Below, piece after piece: positions 1 through 9,447 of a DNA stretch of 64,000 nucleotides. The stretch spans positions 310,001-374,000 of the forward strand of contig NZ_JRKI01000003.1 of assembly GCF_000935125.1 (NCBI RefSeq), given 5' to 3'. Within the stretch, counting starts at the first letter, position 1, and every line of letters begins with the position of its first letter. Source of the DNA: Streptomyces natalensis ATCC 27448 (GTDB lineage Bacteria; Actinomycetota; Actinomycetes; Streptomycetales; Streptomycetaceae). Below the pieces are notes generated by a model that did not search any database, was not told where the DNA came from, and saw only the letters and a list, made by a program, of their open reading frames with translations. A program made the position numbers and the translations under genes.

Positions 1-519
1 CAGGCGCTGATCTCGGCTTTCGGCACGGGCGTGCACGAGGACTTCGACATCTCGAAGCTCCGCTATCACAAGATCATCTTGATGGCGGACGCCGATGTCG
101 ACGGCCAGCACATCAACACCCTGCTGCTGACCTTCCTCTTCCGGTTCATGCGGCCGCTGGTCGAAGCCGGGCACGTCTACCTCTCCCGCCCGCCGCTGTA
201 CAAGATCAAGTGGGGCCGGGACGACTTCGAGTACGCCTACTCGGATCCGGAGCGCGACCATCTGATCGAGCTCGGCAAGCAGAACGGCAAGCGCATCAGG
301 GACGACTCGGTCCAGCGGTTCAAGGGTCTCGGTGAGATGAACGCCGAGGAGCTGCGGGTGACCACCATGGACGCCGATCACCGTGTCCTCGGCCAGGTCT
401 CGCTGGACGACGCGGCCCGCGCGGACGACCTGTTCTCGGTGCTGATGGGTGAGGACGTGGAGGCACGCCGCTCCTTCATCCAGCGCAACGCCAAGGACGT
501 CCGCTTCCTCGACATCTGA
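1..519 (+). CDS. gyrB: DNA gyrase subunit B, C-terminal fragment
   Basis: This is the ATP-binding subunit of DNA gyrase, which pairs with GyrA to introduce negative supercoils. The reading frame is open from base 1, so only about the last 172 residues are present; the ATPase and transducer domains lie left of the window. The visible part holds the Toprim metal-binding motif DADVDGQHI (bases 91-117), then the FKGLGEMN and tail motifs typical of GyrB. The stop is TGA at 517-519, and gyrA follows after 50 bp with its own ribosome binding site. The gyrB-gyrA order places the window beside the chromosomal origin in actinobacteria. Confidence 0.97.
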   Translation, partial: QALISAFGTGVHEDFDISKLRYHKIILMADADVDGQHINTLLLTFLFRFMRPLVEAGHVYLSRPPLYKIKWGRDDFEYAYSDPERDHLIELGKQNGKRIRDDSVQRFKGLGEMNAEELRVTTMDADHRVLGQVSLDDAARADDLFSVLMGEDVEARRSFIQRNAKDVRFLDI

Positions 520-569
520 GCCCGGTCGGCCCTCACCACAGCCGCCGCTCGAAAGGACTTTGAACAGCA

Positions 570-3194
570 ATGGCCGACGAGAACCCCCCTGTGACCCCGG
601 ACGGTGTGACCGCCGAGGGCGCGCCCGCCACCATCGAAGGCGTGGGCATGCGCGTCGAGCCCGTCGGGCTCGAGACGGAGATGCAGCGCTCCTACCTCGA
701 CTACGCGATGTCCGTCATCGTCTCGCGTGCGCTGCCGGACGTCCGGGACGGCCTCAAGCCCGTCCACCGCCGCGTCCTGTACGCGATGTACGACGGCGGC
801 TACCGCCCCGAGAAGGGCTTCTACAAGTGCGCCCGCGTCGTCGGCGACGTCATGGGTACGTACCACCCGCACGGCGACTCCTCGATCTACGACGCGCTCG
901 TGCGTCTGGCGCAGCCCTGGTCGATGCGGATGCCGCTGGTGGACTCCAACGGCAACTTCGGCTCCCCGGGCAACGACCCGGCCGCGGCCATGCGGTACAC
1001 CGAGTGCAAGATGAAGTCGCTGTCCATGGAGATGCTCCGGGACATCGACGAGGAGACCGTCGACTTCCAGGACAACTACGACGGCCGTAACCAGGAGCCG
1101 ACGGTTCTGCCGTCCCGCTTCCCCAACCTCCTGATCAACGGCTCGGCCGGTATCGCGGTCGGTATGGCCACGAACATCCCGCCGCACAACCTGCGCGAGG
1201 TCGCGGCCGGTGCCCAGTGGGCGCTGGAGCACCCGGAGGCATCCCACGAGGAGCTGCTGGAAGCGCTGATCGAGCGCATCAAGGGCCCCGACTTCCCCAC
1301 CGGTGCGCTGGTGGTGGGCCGCAAGGGCATCGAGGAGGCCTACCGCACCGGCCGCGGCTCGATCACGATGCGCGCGGTGGTGGCGGTCGAGGAGATCCAG
1401 AACCGCCAGTGCCTGGTGGTCACCGAGCTCCCGTACCAGGTCAACCCGGACAACCTCGCGCAGAAGATCGCCGACCTGGTCAAGGACGGCAAGGTCGGCG
1501 GTATCGCGGACGTCCGCGACGAGACCTCCTCGCGCACCGGCCAGCGCCTCGTGATCGTCCTGAAGCGGGATGCGGTCGCCAAGGTCGTTCTCAACAACCT
1601 CTACAAGCACACCGACCTGCAGACCAACTTCGGCGCGAACATGCTCGCCCTGGTCGACGGGGTGCCGCGCACGCTCTCGCTGGACGCGTTCATCCGTAAC
1701 TGGGTCACCCACCAGGTCGAGGTCATCGTCCGCCGGACGAAGTTCCGGCTGCGCAAGGCCGAGGAGCGGGCACACATCCTGCGCGGTCTGCTCAAGGCGC
1801 TGGACGCGATCGACGAGGTCATCGCGCTGATCCGGCGCAGCGAGACGGTCGACGTGGCGCGCGAGGGCCTGATGGGCCTGCTGACCATCGACGAGATCCA
1901 GGCGAACGCGATCCTGGAGATGCAGCTGCGCCGGCTGGCCGCCCTGGAGCGCCAGAAGATCACCGCCGAGCACGACGAGTTGCAGCGCAAGATCAACGAG
2001 TACAACGCGATCCTGGCCTCGCCGGAGCGCCAGCGCCAGATCATCAGCGAGGAACTGGCCGCGATCGTCGAGAAGTTCGGCGACGACCGGCGCTCCAAGC
2101 TGGTGCCCTTCGAGGGCGACATGTCCATCGAGGACCTGATCGCCGAGGAGGACATCGTCGTCACGATCACCCGTGGCGGCTATGTGAAGCGCACCAAGAC
2201 CGACGACTACCGCTCGCAGAAGCGCGGCGGCAAGGGCGTGCGGGGCACGAAGCTCAAGGAAGACGACATCGTCGACCACTTCTTCGTCTCGACCACCCAC
2301 CACTGGCTGCTGTTCTTCACGAACAAGGGCCGGGTCTACCGCGCGAAGGCGTACGAGCTGCCGGACGCGGGCCGCGATGCGCGCGGTCAGCACGTGGCCA
2401 ACCTGCTCGCCTTCCAGCCGGACGAGCAGATCGCGCAGATCCTGGCGATCCGCGACTACGAGGCCGCGCCGTACCTGGTGCTCGCCACCAAGGCCGGTCT
2501 GGTGAAGAAGACGCCGCTCAAGGACTACGACTCGCCCCGCTCCGGCGGTGTGATCGCGATCAACCTGCGCGAGCAGGAGGACGGCAGCGACGACGAGCTG
2601 ATCGGCGCCGAGCTGGTCTCCGACACCGACGATCTGCTGCTGATCAGCAAGAAGGCGCAGTCGATCCGCTTCACCGCGACCGACGACGCGCTGCGGCCGA
2701 TGGGCCGGGCCACCTCCGGTGTGAAGGGCATGAGCTTCCGGGAGGGCGATCAGTTGCTCTCGCTGAATGTCGTGCGCGAGGGTACGTTCGTCTTCACCGC
2801 CACGGACGGCGGCTATGCCAAGCGGACCGCGGTGGACGAGTACCGCGTCCAGGGCCGCGGCGGCCTCGGCATCAAGGCCGCCAAGATCGTGGAGGACCGG
2901 GGTTCGCTGGTCGGCGCCCTGGTGGTCGAGGGGACCGATGAGATCCTCGCGATCACCCTGGGCGGTGGCGTGATTCGTACGCGGGTCAACGAGGTCCGCG
3001 AGACGGGCCGTGACACCATGGGCGTCCAACTGATCAACCTGGGCAAGCGAGATGCCGTGGTCGGCATCGCACGGAACGCCGAGGCCGGGCGCGAGGCCGA
3101 GGAGGTCGACGGGGACGTTGTCCCCGAGGCGGCCGAGGTGGCCACGGAAGCCGGACCGACGGCGGCCGGGGGCGAGGAGCCCGCGGCGGAGTAG
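570..3194 (+). CDS. gyrA: DNA gyrase subunit A
   Basis: This 874-residue protein is the breakage-reunion subunit of gyrase. The catalytic tyrosine is Y143 in the MRYTEC motif. The quinolone-resistance region [10 protein letters not shown] (about 99-108) has Ser104 and Asp108 at the positions equivalent to E. coli S83 and D87, so it looks like the unmutated form. The C-terminal pinwheel contains a GyrA-box, QKRGGKG, near residue 550, which marks gyrase rather than topoisomerase IV. The N-terminus (first ~30 residues) is an actinobacterial extension, and the C-terminus is acidic and Ala/Glu-rich. The ATG start follows the GAAAGGA ribosome binding site. Confidence 0.98.
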   Translation: MADENPPVTPDGVTAEGAPATIEGVGMRVEPVGLETEMQRSYLDYAMSVIVSRALPDVRDGLKPVHRRVLYAMYDGGYRPEKGFYKCARVVGDVMGTYHPHGDSSIYDALVRLAQPWSMRMPLVDSNGNFGSPGNDPAAAMRYTECKMKSLSMEMLRDIDEETVDFQDNYDGRNQEPTVLPSRFPNLLINGSAGIAVGMATNIPPHNLREVAAGAQWALEHPEASHEELLEALIERIKGPDFPTGALVVGRKGIEEAYRTGRGSITMRAVVAVEEIQNRQCLVVTELPYQVNPDNLAQKIADLVKDGKVGGIADVRDETSSRTGQRLVIVLKRDAVAKVVLNNLYKHTDLQTNFGANMLALVDGVPRTLSLDAFIRNWVTHQVEVIVRRTKFRLRKAEERAHILRGLLKALDAIDEVIALIRRSETVDVAREGLMGLLTIDEIQANAILEMQLRRLAALERQKITAEHDELQRKINEYNAILASPERQRQIISEELAAIVEKFGDDRRSKLVPFEGDMSIEDLIAEEDIVVTITRGGYVKRTKTDDYRSQKRGGKGVRGTKLKEDDIVDHFFVSTTHHWLLFFTNKGRVYRAKAYELPDAGRDARGQHVANLLAFQPDEQIAQILAIRDYEAAPYLVLATKAGLVKKTPLKDYDSPRSGGVIAINLREQEDGSDDELIGAELVSDTDDLLLISKKAQSIRFTATDDALRPMGRATSGVKGMSFREGDQLLSLNVVREGTFVFTATDGGYAKRTAVDEYRVQGRGGLGIKAAKIVEDRGSLVGALVVEGTDEILAITLGGGVIRTRVNEVRETGRDTMGVQLINLGKRDAVVGIARNAEAGREAEEVDGDVVPEAAEVATEAGPTAAGGEEPAAE

Positions 3195-3209
3195 CACGAG
3201 GAGCAGGGC

Positions 3210-3872
3210 GTGAGTGGAGCCACGGGCGCTACGGCGGGCGGACCGGGAGTCGGCAAGGACTCCTCGTCCGGACCCGCGACCGTGACAAAGGACGGCGCCC
3301 GTGGCTTCGCCGCGTCCGAAGGTCCCCGAGACGAGGGCTCCAACCAGGGGGGAACCGTGCCCGATACGCGTCAGCCGCAACCAGAGCCCCAGCCGGCCGC
3401 TCAGGGCGGCCAGAGCCAGCCCTACCAGCCTCCGCAGGCCTACCGCACCGGTGGCGCCCAGGCCGTGCGCAAGCCCCGCACGGGCGCCGGTACGGTCCCG
3501 CGCACCCGCAAGGCCCGGCTGAGGGTGGCGCGCGCCGATCCCTGGTCGGTGATGAAGGTCAGCTTCCTGCTGTCCATCGCACTGGGCATCTGCACCGTCG
3601 TGGCCGTCTCGGTGCTGTGGATGGTGATGAACGCGATGGGCGTCTTCTCCACCGTCGGCAGCACGATCAGCGAGGCGACCGGCTCGGGCGAGGGCGGCGG
3701 TTTTGATCTCCAGGCGTTTTTGTCGCTTCCGCGGGTGCTGCTGTTCACCTCGATCATCGCGGTGATCGATGTGGTGCTGGCGACCGCGCTGGCGACGCTG
3801 GGGGCGTTCATCTACAACCTGTCCGCGGGCTTCGTGGGCGGGGTGGAGCTCACCCTCGCCGAGGACGAGTGA
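3210..3872 (+). CDS. DUF3566 transmembrane protein
   Basis: This 220-residue membrane protein of unknown function belongs to the DUF3566 family, which habitually follows gyrA in actinobacteria. The first ~100 residues are a disordered Pro/Gln/Gly-rich cytoplasmic region. The folded part begins near ADPWSVMKVSFLLS, with two predicted membrane helices (about 110-135 and 175-205) and the family's VGSTISE segment between them. GTG start after GAGCAGGGC, 15 bp downstream of gyrA, so it is probably co-transcribed with it. No catalytic motif is visible. The conserved location suggests a role linked to cell envelope or growth, but none can be read from the sequence. Confidence 0.9.
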   Translation: MSGATGATAGGPGVGKDSSSGPATVTKDGARGFAASEGPRDEGSNQGGTVPDTRQPQPEPQPAAQGGQSQPYQPPQAYRTGGAQAVRKPRTGAGTVPRTRKARLRVARADPWSVMKVSFLLSIALGICTVVAVSVLWMVMNAMGVFSTVGSTISEATGSGEGGGFDLQAFLSLPRVLLFTSIIAVIDVVLATALATLGAFIYNLSAGFVGGVELTLAEDE

Positions 3873-3915
3873 CGGCCCTGGTGAGGGGTCCGTCGGGGGC
3901 CCTGCCGAACCGATT

Positions 3916-3944
3916 TTGGGAACGCCTCTGAAGTGCGCTAATCT
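3916..3944 (+). promoter_or_regulatory. Candidate housekeeping sigma promoter for tRNA-Ile
   Basis: TTGGGA (3916-3921), a 17-bp spacer and TAATCT (3939-3944) stand 17 bp before the tRNA-Ile gene. The same -10 sequence with flanking GC-TAATCTT occurs upstream of tRNA-Leu at 27936. This is a motif match only. Confidence 0.55.
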
Positions 3945-3961
3945 TTCGGTGCAGCGAACGC

Positions 3962-4035
3962 GCGGCTATAGCTCAGACGGTTAGAGCGCTTCCCTGATAA
4001 GGAAGAGGCCCCAGGTTCAAGTCCTGGTAGCCGCA
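3962..4035 (+). tRNA. tRNA-Ile (anticodon GAT)
   Basis: 74 nt. The acceptor stem GCGGCTA (3962-3968) pairs with TAGCCGC (4028-4034), with discriminator A4035. The D arm AGCTCAG.GGTTAGAGC is present. The anticodon stem TTCCC/GGAA encloses the loop CTGATAA with anticodon GAT, and the T arm reads CCAGGTTCAAGTCCTGG. CCA is not encoded. Confidence 0.97.
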
Positions 4036-4044
4036 CTGCACACT

Positions 4045-4076
4045 CGGCCCGGCCGGAGATCTCTCCGGCCGGGCCG
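4045..4076 (+). terminator. Terminator-like hairpin after tRNA-Ile
   Basis: A perfect 15-bp inverted repeat (4045-4059 with 4062-4076, core GGCCCGGCCGGAGA) sits 10 bp after the tRNA. It has no U-run, as is usual for streptomycete hairpins. Confidence 0.7.
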
Positions 4077-4266
4077 ATGCGTTGCGGGGACGAATGCCCT
4101 CCGGGGCGCCGGGCCGATTCGCCGTACCGGAAGCGGAAGTTGGGCCTCCTGCGAGGTCAGAACGCCGGGTGTAGCCGGGCTCGGCAGAGATAACCGATCG
4201 GTATCGGTCGGTGTGTATCATCGGCCGACATAGGTCCCCTACGTCAACGAAAGACGAGGTCGCGCG

Positions 4267-4401
4267 GTGAAGAAGCTTCTCCTGGTCGCACTGGCCGCCA
4301 TCGGCGGGCTCCTCGTGTACCGCCAGATCCAGGCGGATCGCGCCGAGCAGGATCTGTGGACGGAGGCGACCGACTCCGTGCCCGCAGGTTCGGGTGTGTG
4401 A
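4267..4401 (+). CDS. DLW-39 family small protein
   Basis: This 44-residue protein starts at GTG 4267 after an AGACGAGG-like ribosome binding site. It has a short N-terminal hydrophobic helix (KKLLLVALAAIGGLLVY) and then a polar tail containing the family signature E-Q-D-L-W-T-E-A. It matches the actinobacterial DLW-39 family by its size (near 39 residues), the DLW motif and its position just downstream of the tRNA that follows gyrA. It is probably an inner-membrane microprotein of unknown function. It is too short for ordinary ORF length cut-offs. Confidence 0.85.
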   Translation: MKKLLLVALAAIGGLLVYRQIQADRAEQDLWTEATDSVPAGSGV

Positions 4402-4402
4402 G

Positions 4403-4468
4403 ACCACAACGCACAGCAGGTACGGACCCCGGTTGCCCTTGGGTGGCCGGGGTTCCGTGCGTCGTGGT
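4403..4468 (+). terminator. Long hairpin terminator after DLW-39 gene
   Basis: Nested complementary segments: ACCAC/GTGGT, ACGCAC/GTGCGT and CGGACCCCGG (4423-4432) with CCGGGGTTCCG (4447-4457). Together they form a long interrupted stem directly after the stop codon. Confidence 0.65.
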
Positions 4469-4665
4469 CCGTGTGTCAGGGGATCCGGCGTTGTGGCACT
4501 GCCGTGACGCCGACTCCTTGAATTTGCGTTAGCACATTACTAACTTGCACTAGCAAAGCTGACGTATGTGCCTTCTCGGCGTGCGTTGACGTGCGGGTGC
4601 GCGGATGCGTTGATGTGCGGGAAGAAACGCGCGGCACACGGCGGTACGCGAGGGGGACGAGGGAC

Positions 4666-6591
4666 ATGGCACGACGACGCCGCAGGGGGGCGGTGGCGTT
4701 GCTCGGCGGGCTGCTGCTGGCGCTGGTCGCCGTGCCGCTGCACACAATGCCGGCGGTGGCGGCACCGGCCGGCCCGCCCGCCGAGGGCACCGGCATGGTG
4801 ATGGTGCTGGACTCCTCCGGCTCCATGGCCGAGAAGGACGGCTCCGGTGGCACCCGGATCGCCGCCGCCCGTAAGGCCGTCGGCACGGTGGTCGGCGCGC
4901 TGCCCGCCGGCTATCCGACCGGACTCCGGGTCTACGGCGCCGACAAGCCCCACGGTTGCGACGACACCCGGCTCGCCCAGCCCGTCGCTTCCCTCGACCG
5001 GACGGGCCTCGTACGCGCCGTCAACGGCGTCCGGCCCAAAGGGGACACCCCGATCGGACTGTCCCTCACCAAGGCCGCCCAGGACCTGCCCAAGCCCTCC
5101 AGCGGATCGATCGGCAAGCGCACGATCCTGCTGATCTCCGACGGCGAGGACAACTGCCAGACGCCGCCGCCCTGTACGGTCGCCGCCCAACTCGCCAAGG
5201 CCCACGTCGATCTGCACATCGACGCCATCGGCTTCGAGGTCGCCGGCCGGGCCCGGCAGCAGCTGGAGTGCATCGCCAAGTCCGGCAACGGGCAGTACTT
5301 CGACGCTCCCGACGCCACGGCGCTCGCCCGCCAGCTCCAGCGGGCCGGCCAACTCTCCGCCGACGGCTACCGGTTCAAGGGTACGAAGGTCCGCGGCACG
5401 CCCACCAAATCGAATGCGCCCGGCATCCCTGAGGGGCAGTACCTCGACAGCATCGGGCCGAACGAGAAGCGCTATTACGCCGTCGATCTGAATGCGTCCT
5501 CCACGGCTGACTTCTCGGCGACGGTGGTGCCTCAGCCCGGCGCGGCGGTCGGTCTTCTCGACTCCCTGCACACCGAGATCGACTACGGCATCGACAGCAC
5601 CTGCGACTCCACCCACGAGCTGTTCGGACAGCGGCAAGGCGCCACCCCGCTCACCTCCGGCCTCAGCCGCATTCCCTCGGAGAACGGCAGATCCGGCTGC
5701 GACAAGGCGGGCCGTTACTGGTTCGTCGTCGAGCGCAAGGCCGCCAAGGATTCGGATGCCTCGCGCTGGCCGCTCGAGGTGATGTTTCACGTGGAACATC
5801 CGCTGAAGAAGGGCGTCACGCCCGCGCAGTCGGAGCCGGAGTACGGGGCGGGCGGCAAGGCCGCTCCGGTGCCCACCAGCCCTCCCAAGCCCGTCACCGG
5901 CGGCACCGGCTTCAACGACGCCCGTGCCCTGACCCAGGGCGTTTGGCGGGACAAGATCGTTCCCTCGCAGACCCTTTGGTACAAGGTGCCGGTCGGCTGG
6001 GGCCAGCAGCTGCGCTATGACGTGCAATTCGCCAATGAGCCCACGCTCGAGGGTCACACCGCGGCCCTCGCCTACGGCGGCACCCAGGTGTACACCCCCG
6101 CACGGGCACCGGTCGGCAGCGGCACCGGGGAGTTCTCCCCGCAAGTCCCCTACACCGGACAGCCGGCCTCGCTCAGCATGGGAACGGTCCCGGTCGCCTG
6201 GACCAACCGCTACGAGAGCGGCCCCAACGTCATTCCGGTCCACGACAAGGGAAATTTCTATATCGCCGTGACGCTGAGCGCCCGCGCATCCGAGATCGCC
6301 CGGAGCGCGCAGATCGGTGTGGTGCTGCGGGTCGCCGTACTGGGCAAGGCGAAGGCGGGCCCGCAGGCCGGTGCCCCCGTCGCCGAGAGCGCGGCGGACG
6401 GCACCGGATCCTCGGCGGACGGCAGGCTGGACGGCGAGCAGGGATGGGCGGCCGGCCCGGTGGTCGCGGCCGTCTTCGGCGGCATCGGCGTACTGCTGCT
6501 GGCCGGACTCGGGTTCGCCCTCCTGCGGGCCCGCAGGAAGCCACGGCCCCACGACGTCGATTCGGATGCGACGAGGGGTGGGGCGTGGTGA
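4666..6591 (+). CDS. Exported vWA-domain membrane-anchored protein
   Basis: 641 residues from ATG 4666, chosen because GAGGGGGACGAGGG lies just upstream and the protein then begins with a clean signal peptide (basic MARRRRR, hydrophobic core, AVA cleavage near residue 32). A von Willebrand A domain follows, with MIDAS residues D49, S51 and S53 and a later SDGEDN segment. Next come two modules also found in the next gene: a DSIGPNEKRYYAVDL-type module and a GGTGFNDA-GVWRD module. One C-terminal membrane helix (about 605-630) and a basic tail follow. It probably displays a metal-dependent adhesion or protein-binding domain outside the cell; the ligand is unknown. The stop overlaps the next start (GTGA). 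A near-perfect parS lies inside the gene at 5784. Confidence 0.85.
   Translation: MARRRRRGAVALLGGLLLALVAVPLHTMPAVAAPAGPPAEGTGMVMVLDSSGSMAEKDGSGGTRIAAARKAVGTVVGALPAGYPTGLRVYGADKPHGCDDTRLAQPVASLDRTGLVRAVNGVRPKGDTPIGLSLTKAAQDLPKPSSGSIGKRTILLISDGEDNCQTPPPCTVAAQLAKAHVDLHIDAIGFEVAGRARQQLECIAKSGNGQYFDAPDATALARQLQRAGQLSADGYRFKGTKVRGTPTKSNAPGIPEGQYLDSIGPNEKRYYAVDLNASSTADFSATVVPQPGAAVGLLDSLHTEIDYGIDSTCDSTHELFGQRQGATPLTSGLSRIPSENGRSGCDKAGRYWFVVERKAAKDSDASRWPLEVMFHVEHPLKKGVTPAQSEPEYGAGGKAAPVPTSPPKPVTGGTGFNDARALTQGVWRDKIVPSQTLWYKVPVGWGQQLRYDVQFANEPTLEGHTAALAYGGTQVYTPARAPVGSGTGEFSPQVPYTGQPASLSMGTVPVAWTNRYESGPNVIPVHDKGNFYIAVTLSARASEIARSAQIGVVLRVAVLGKAKAGPQAGAPVAESAADGTGSSADGRLDGEQGWAAGPVVAAVFGGIGVLLLAGLGFALLRARRKPRPHDVDSDATRGGAW
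5784..5797. other. Near-perfect parS site (13 of 14)
   Basis: GTTTCACGTGGAAC differs from the streptomycete parS at one base. With flanking T and A it reads TGTTTCACGTGGAACA, the reverse complement of the form TGTTCCACGTGAAACA that the B. subtilis consensus TGTTNCACGTGAAACA permits. It lies inside the vWA gene, encoding M-F-H-V-E-H. Confidence 0.75.
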
Positions 6592-7988
6592 CACGGCGCG
6601 GTGCGCACACAGGGATTGCCGCGGCGGCGGCGCTCGTCATGGTGGCCCTCCTGCCGGGCACCGTGGGGGTGGCCTCCGCAGCGGACGTACCCGCCTACGA
6701 GACGGCGCCGGGCGCCACCCCGATCACCGGTAGGCCCGGCACCGACGAGGCGCCACGGCTCGAGCCGGGCCTGCACACCGACCGCATCGGGCGCAATGAG
6801 CAGAAGGTCTACGAGGTCAAGCTCGACGCCAAGTCCAGCGCCTATTTCTCGGTGGTGGCCGCGCCCAAGCCCGGCACCAAGGTCGAGGAGTACAAGGACA
6901 GACTGACCGTCAAGGTCCAGGACGCCAACGGCAGTACCTGTAGTGCGGAGCGTACGCAGTCCTTCCATGCCGGCGGTACGGCCTATCCGATCGGCGATTA
7001 CGCCAGCCGTGACATCGGGGGCACGGGGACGCAGTGCAAGGCGGCAGGTCTGTACTACGTCGTGGTCACCCGCGAGGGATCACCCACGTCAGGGCCCGCC
7101 GAATGGCCGATCGAACTGGGCTACGTCCAGGAGCCCCCGATCAAGGGCACCGCTCCCACCGCTCCGCGCACCGACGGCTTCCGCACCACGACCCCTCCGC
7201 CGCGTACCGACACGGACAAGCGCCAGGTCCGGGGCGGCACGGGCTTCAACGATGCGGGCCGGGTCGACACCGGTGTCTGGCGGGACCGGATCATGCCCGG
7301 GGAGACCCGCTTCTACCGGGTGCCGGTCACATGGGGCCAGCGGCTCAACCTCACCGCGGATCTGCCGAACTCCGCCAAGCCCGGCACCACCAGATTTGTC
7401 GCGAACGCGCTCGGTCTGAATGTCTTCAATCCCGCACGCGGCGTCGTCATCAGCGACAACTTCGTGATGTACGAGGGCAAGGGGGCCCAAGCCAAGGAGT
7501 TCACCGCTCCCGTTGACTACGCAAACCGCTTCGGCATCACCGAATCGGCCAAGGCGATGCGGTTCCCGGGCTGGTACTACCTCGAGGTCACCCTGAACGC
7601 CGAGGCCAGGTCGTACTTCCCCAAGGGCACCGACCTGACCCTGCGGGTGGACGTGAAGGGAGCCGCGAAGGCCGGGCCCACCTACGCCGGGCCCGCCCCC
7701 GGGTTCACCGATACCGATCCCGACGGGGGGACGGCATCCGGCCCGCAGGAGGCCGAGAGCGGCACTCTGCGCGTGGTCGCCTACGCAGGGATCGGCACCG
7801 GTGTGGTGCTGCTGACGGGACTGGGCGCCTGGACGCTGGTGGCCCGGCGGAAGGCCGTCGGCGCCGCAGCGGTGCCGGGGACACCGGGGACGGCCGGTTC
7901 GCTCTCCTACGAGGCCCAGCAGCCGACGCAGCCGCGACAGCACCAACAGGGCGGCGGCAGCCAGCAGTTCGGGCCGCCCCAGGGCTGA
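6588..7988 (+). CDS. Exported membrane-anchored protein, paralogue of the upstream vWA protein
   Basis: 466 residues from GTG 6588, which overlaps the preceding stop as GTGA; GTG 6585 is an alternative. It has a signal peptide (TRRGAHTG then a hydrophobic core ending VASA), then LHTDRIGRNEQKVYEVKLDA and GGTGFNDAGRVDTGVWRDR modules clearly homologous to the upstream protein, which additionally carries vWA. A single membrane helix lies near residues 402-425, with a Gln-rich cytoplasmic tail. Translational coupling and shared modules suggest the two proteins act together at the outer face of the membrane. No catalytic motif is visible and the function is unknown. Confidence 0.82.
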   Translation: MTRRGAHTGIAAAAALVMVALLPGTVGVASAADVPAYETAPGATPITGRPGTDEAPRLEPGLHTDRIGRNEQKVYEVKLDAKSSAYFSVVAAPKPGTKVEEYKDRLTVKVQDANGSTCSAERTQSFHAGGTAYPIGDYASRDIGGTGTQCKAAGLYYVVVTREGSPTSGPAEWPIELGYVQEPPIKGTAPTAPRTDGFRTTTPPPRTDTDKRQVRGGTGFNDAGRVDTGVWRDRIMPGETRFYRVPVTWGQRLNLTADLPNSAKPGTTRFVANALGLNVFNPARGVVISDNFVMYEGKGAQAKEFTAPVDYANRFGITESAKAMRFPGWYYLEVTLNAEARSYFPKGTDLTLRVDVKGAAKAGPTYAGPAPGFTDTDPDGGTASGPQEAESGTLRVVAYAGIGTGVVLLTGLGAWTLVARRKAVGAAAVPGTPGTAGSLSYEAQQPTQPRQHQQGGGSQQFGPPQG

Positions 7989-8022
7989 AAGGGGCTCGCG
8001 GCGGGGCCGGTGTGGCGCACCG

Positions 8023-9414
8023 TCAGGAGACGGCCAGCGCCCAGATGCCCACCGCTATGCACAGCAGCGCGACGATCAGCACCGGGACCGCCACCTTCGC
8101 GGGCGGTCCCGGCCGTCTTTCCGGTACCGGAGCGGGCCGCATCCCGGCTGGGACGCCCGCAGCGGGCGTCGCCGGGGCGGGCACCGGATGCGGACCTACC
8201 GTGTACGGCCGGGTCGCCGCGACCTCCGGCCGGATGGCTGCCGTCGGCTCGTACGACGGCATCGGTGCCGGTGGCGGCGTGGTCGGCGGGGCGGGCACGG
8301 CAGGGCCCGTAGGCGTATGGCCGGAGGGCGCATAACCGGGGGGCATGGCGCCGGGAGGGCCGCTCGGCGGGGGCGTGGGCGTCGGTGTCGGCGGGGTGCC
8401 CGGCTGCGGCGGGGACGATGTTTCACGTGAAACCGACGACGATGTTTCACGTGAAACCGGCGGCGCGAGCTGAAAGCTTCCGGTGTCCGACAGCGAGCCC
8501 CCGGCGGCTGCCGCCGCGGACGCACCCTGGGAGGCGAGCGGTCCCTTGGGCCCGAACCCGCCGGGCAGCGGCCCGATGTGGTCGAAGACCTCGACGACCT
8601 CGTCCTCGATCGTCGCCTCCGGCAGCAGCTCGGCCGCCGACAGCACCGCCTTGCGTGCCCCCGTGGCTGTCTTGAACCGTGAGTCGGGATCCGGGTGCAG
8701 CAGACCGGCCAGCACCTGCCACAGAGGCTCCGGTACGTCCTCGGGGGCATGCGGGATGCCGTGCTCGACGAAGTGCCGGACCAGCGCTTCGGCATCGGGC
8801 TTGGTGCCGGTGATCAGATACAGCGCGACCAGACCGACCGCGAACAGATCCGCCGGGAAGTCCGGTTCGGCGCCCAGCATCTGCTCCGGTGCGAAGTAAC
8901 CGGGCGTCCCCACCACATAGTTGGTCTCGGTCAGCCGTGGTTCGCCCTTGCGCATCGCGATGCCGAAGTCCGACAGACGCAGATGGGGACGGCCGGTGCC
9001 GGTGGCCTCCAGCAGGACGTTCGCCGGCTTGATGTCGCGATGCACCACGCCCTCCGCGTGCACCGCCGTCAGCCCGGCCAGCAGCTGGTCCAGCAGGATG
9101 CACACGAACCGGGGCGGCAGCGGGCCGTAGTCGCCGATCAGATGCGCCAGCGAGCCGCCGTGCACCAGATCCATGGTGAAGAGCACTTTGTCGTCGTCCG
9201 CCGCCCAGCTCGCCGGGGCCAGTACATGCGGATGATCGATCCGCATCGCCTGTTCCCGTACGAAGCGCAGCAGGGTGTGGGCGTCGCTCTGCTGCAGGAC
9301 CTTGGCCGCGACATAGCGGCGCCGCCGGTGGTCCCAGGCGCGCCAGACGGCGCCGACGCCGCCTCGTCCGATCGGGTCGACCAGCTCGTACCGGCCGGCG
9401 AAGATCTCACCCAT
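8023..9414 (-). CDS. Ser/Thr protein kinase, single-pass, no PASTA
   Basis: 463 residues, ATG at 9414. This is a Hanks-type kinase: glycine loop GRGGVGAV, Lys38 in VAAKVL, catalytic HRDIKPAN with Asp127 and DFG with Asp149. The kinase domain ends near residue 265. A long Pro/Ser/Thr/Gly-rich linker follows, then one membrane helix at the extreme C-terminus (KVAVPVLIVALLCIAVGIWA), so almost nothing projects outside. The linker encodes VSRET twice because two perfect parS sites (8420 and 8444) are built into it. The gene lies 33 bp downstream of an XRE-type regulator and is probably in the same operon. Its 3' end converges on the exported-protein operon. Confidence 0.93.
   Translation of the reverse strand: MGEIFAGRYELVDPIGRGGVGAVWRAWDHRRRRYVAAKVLQQSDAHTLLRFVREQAMRIDHPHVLAPASWAADDDKVLFTMDLVHGGSLAHLIGDYGPLPPRFVCILLDQLLAGLTAVHAEGVVHRDIKPANVLLEATGTGRPHLRLSDFGIAMRKGEPRLTETNYVVGTPGYFAPEQMLGAEPDFPADLFAVGLVALYLITGTKPDAEALVRHFVEHGIPHAPEDVPEPLWQVLAGLLHPDPDSRFKTATGARKAVLSAAELLPEATIEDEVVEVFDHIGPLPGGFGPKGPLASQGASAAAAAGGSLSDTGSFQLAPPVSRETSSSVSRETSSPPQPGTPPTPTPTPPPSGPPGAMPPGYAPSGHTPTGPAVPAPPTTPPPAPMPSYEPTAAIRPEVAATRPYTVGPHPVPAPATPAAGVPAGMRPAPVPERRPGPPAKVAVPVLIVALLCIAVGIWALAVS
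8420..8433. other. parS site inside kinase gene
   Basis: Perfect GTTTCACGTGAAAC. Read on the gene strand it lies in the linker region, about residues 328-332 of the kinase. Confidence 0.92.
8444..8457. other. parS site inside kinase gene
   Basis: Second perfect GTTTCACGTGAAAC, 24 bp from the first (centre to centre), a multiple of three that keeps both in the same codon register (V-S-R-E-T). Confidence 0.92.
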
Positions 9415-9447
9415 GAGGCCCCGTTCCGCTTCCGCGTTCCGCTGTGG

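Noticed and set aside
1..519. The replication origin itself
   Set aside because: oriC should lie near dnaA-dnaN, left of gyrB. The DnaA boxes seen here are too few and scattered to be the origin.
378..3380. A 1000-codon open frame on the minus strand, opposite gyrA
   Set aside because: It is antisense to gyrA and its translation is Arg/Val/Asp/Leu-rich with no recognisable fold. Long spurious frames opposite high-GC genes are expected.
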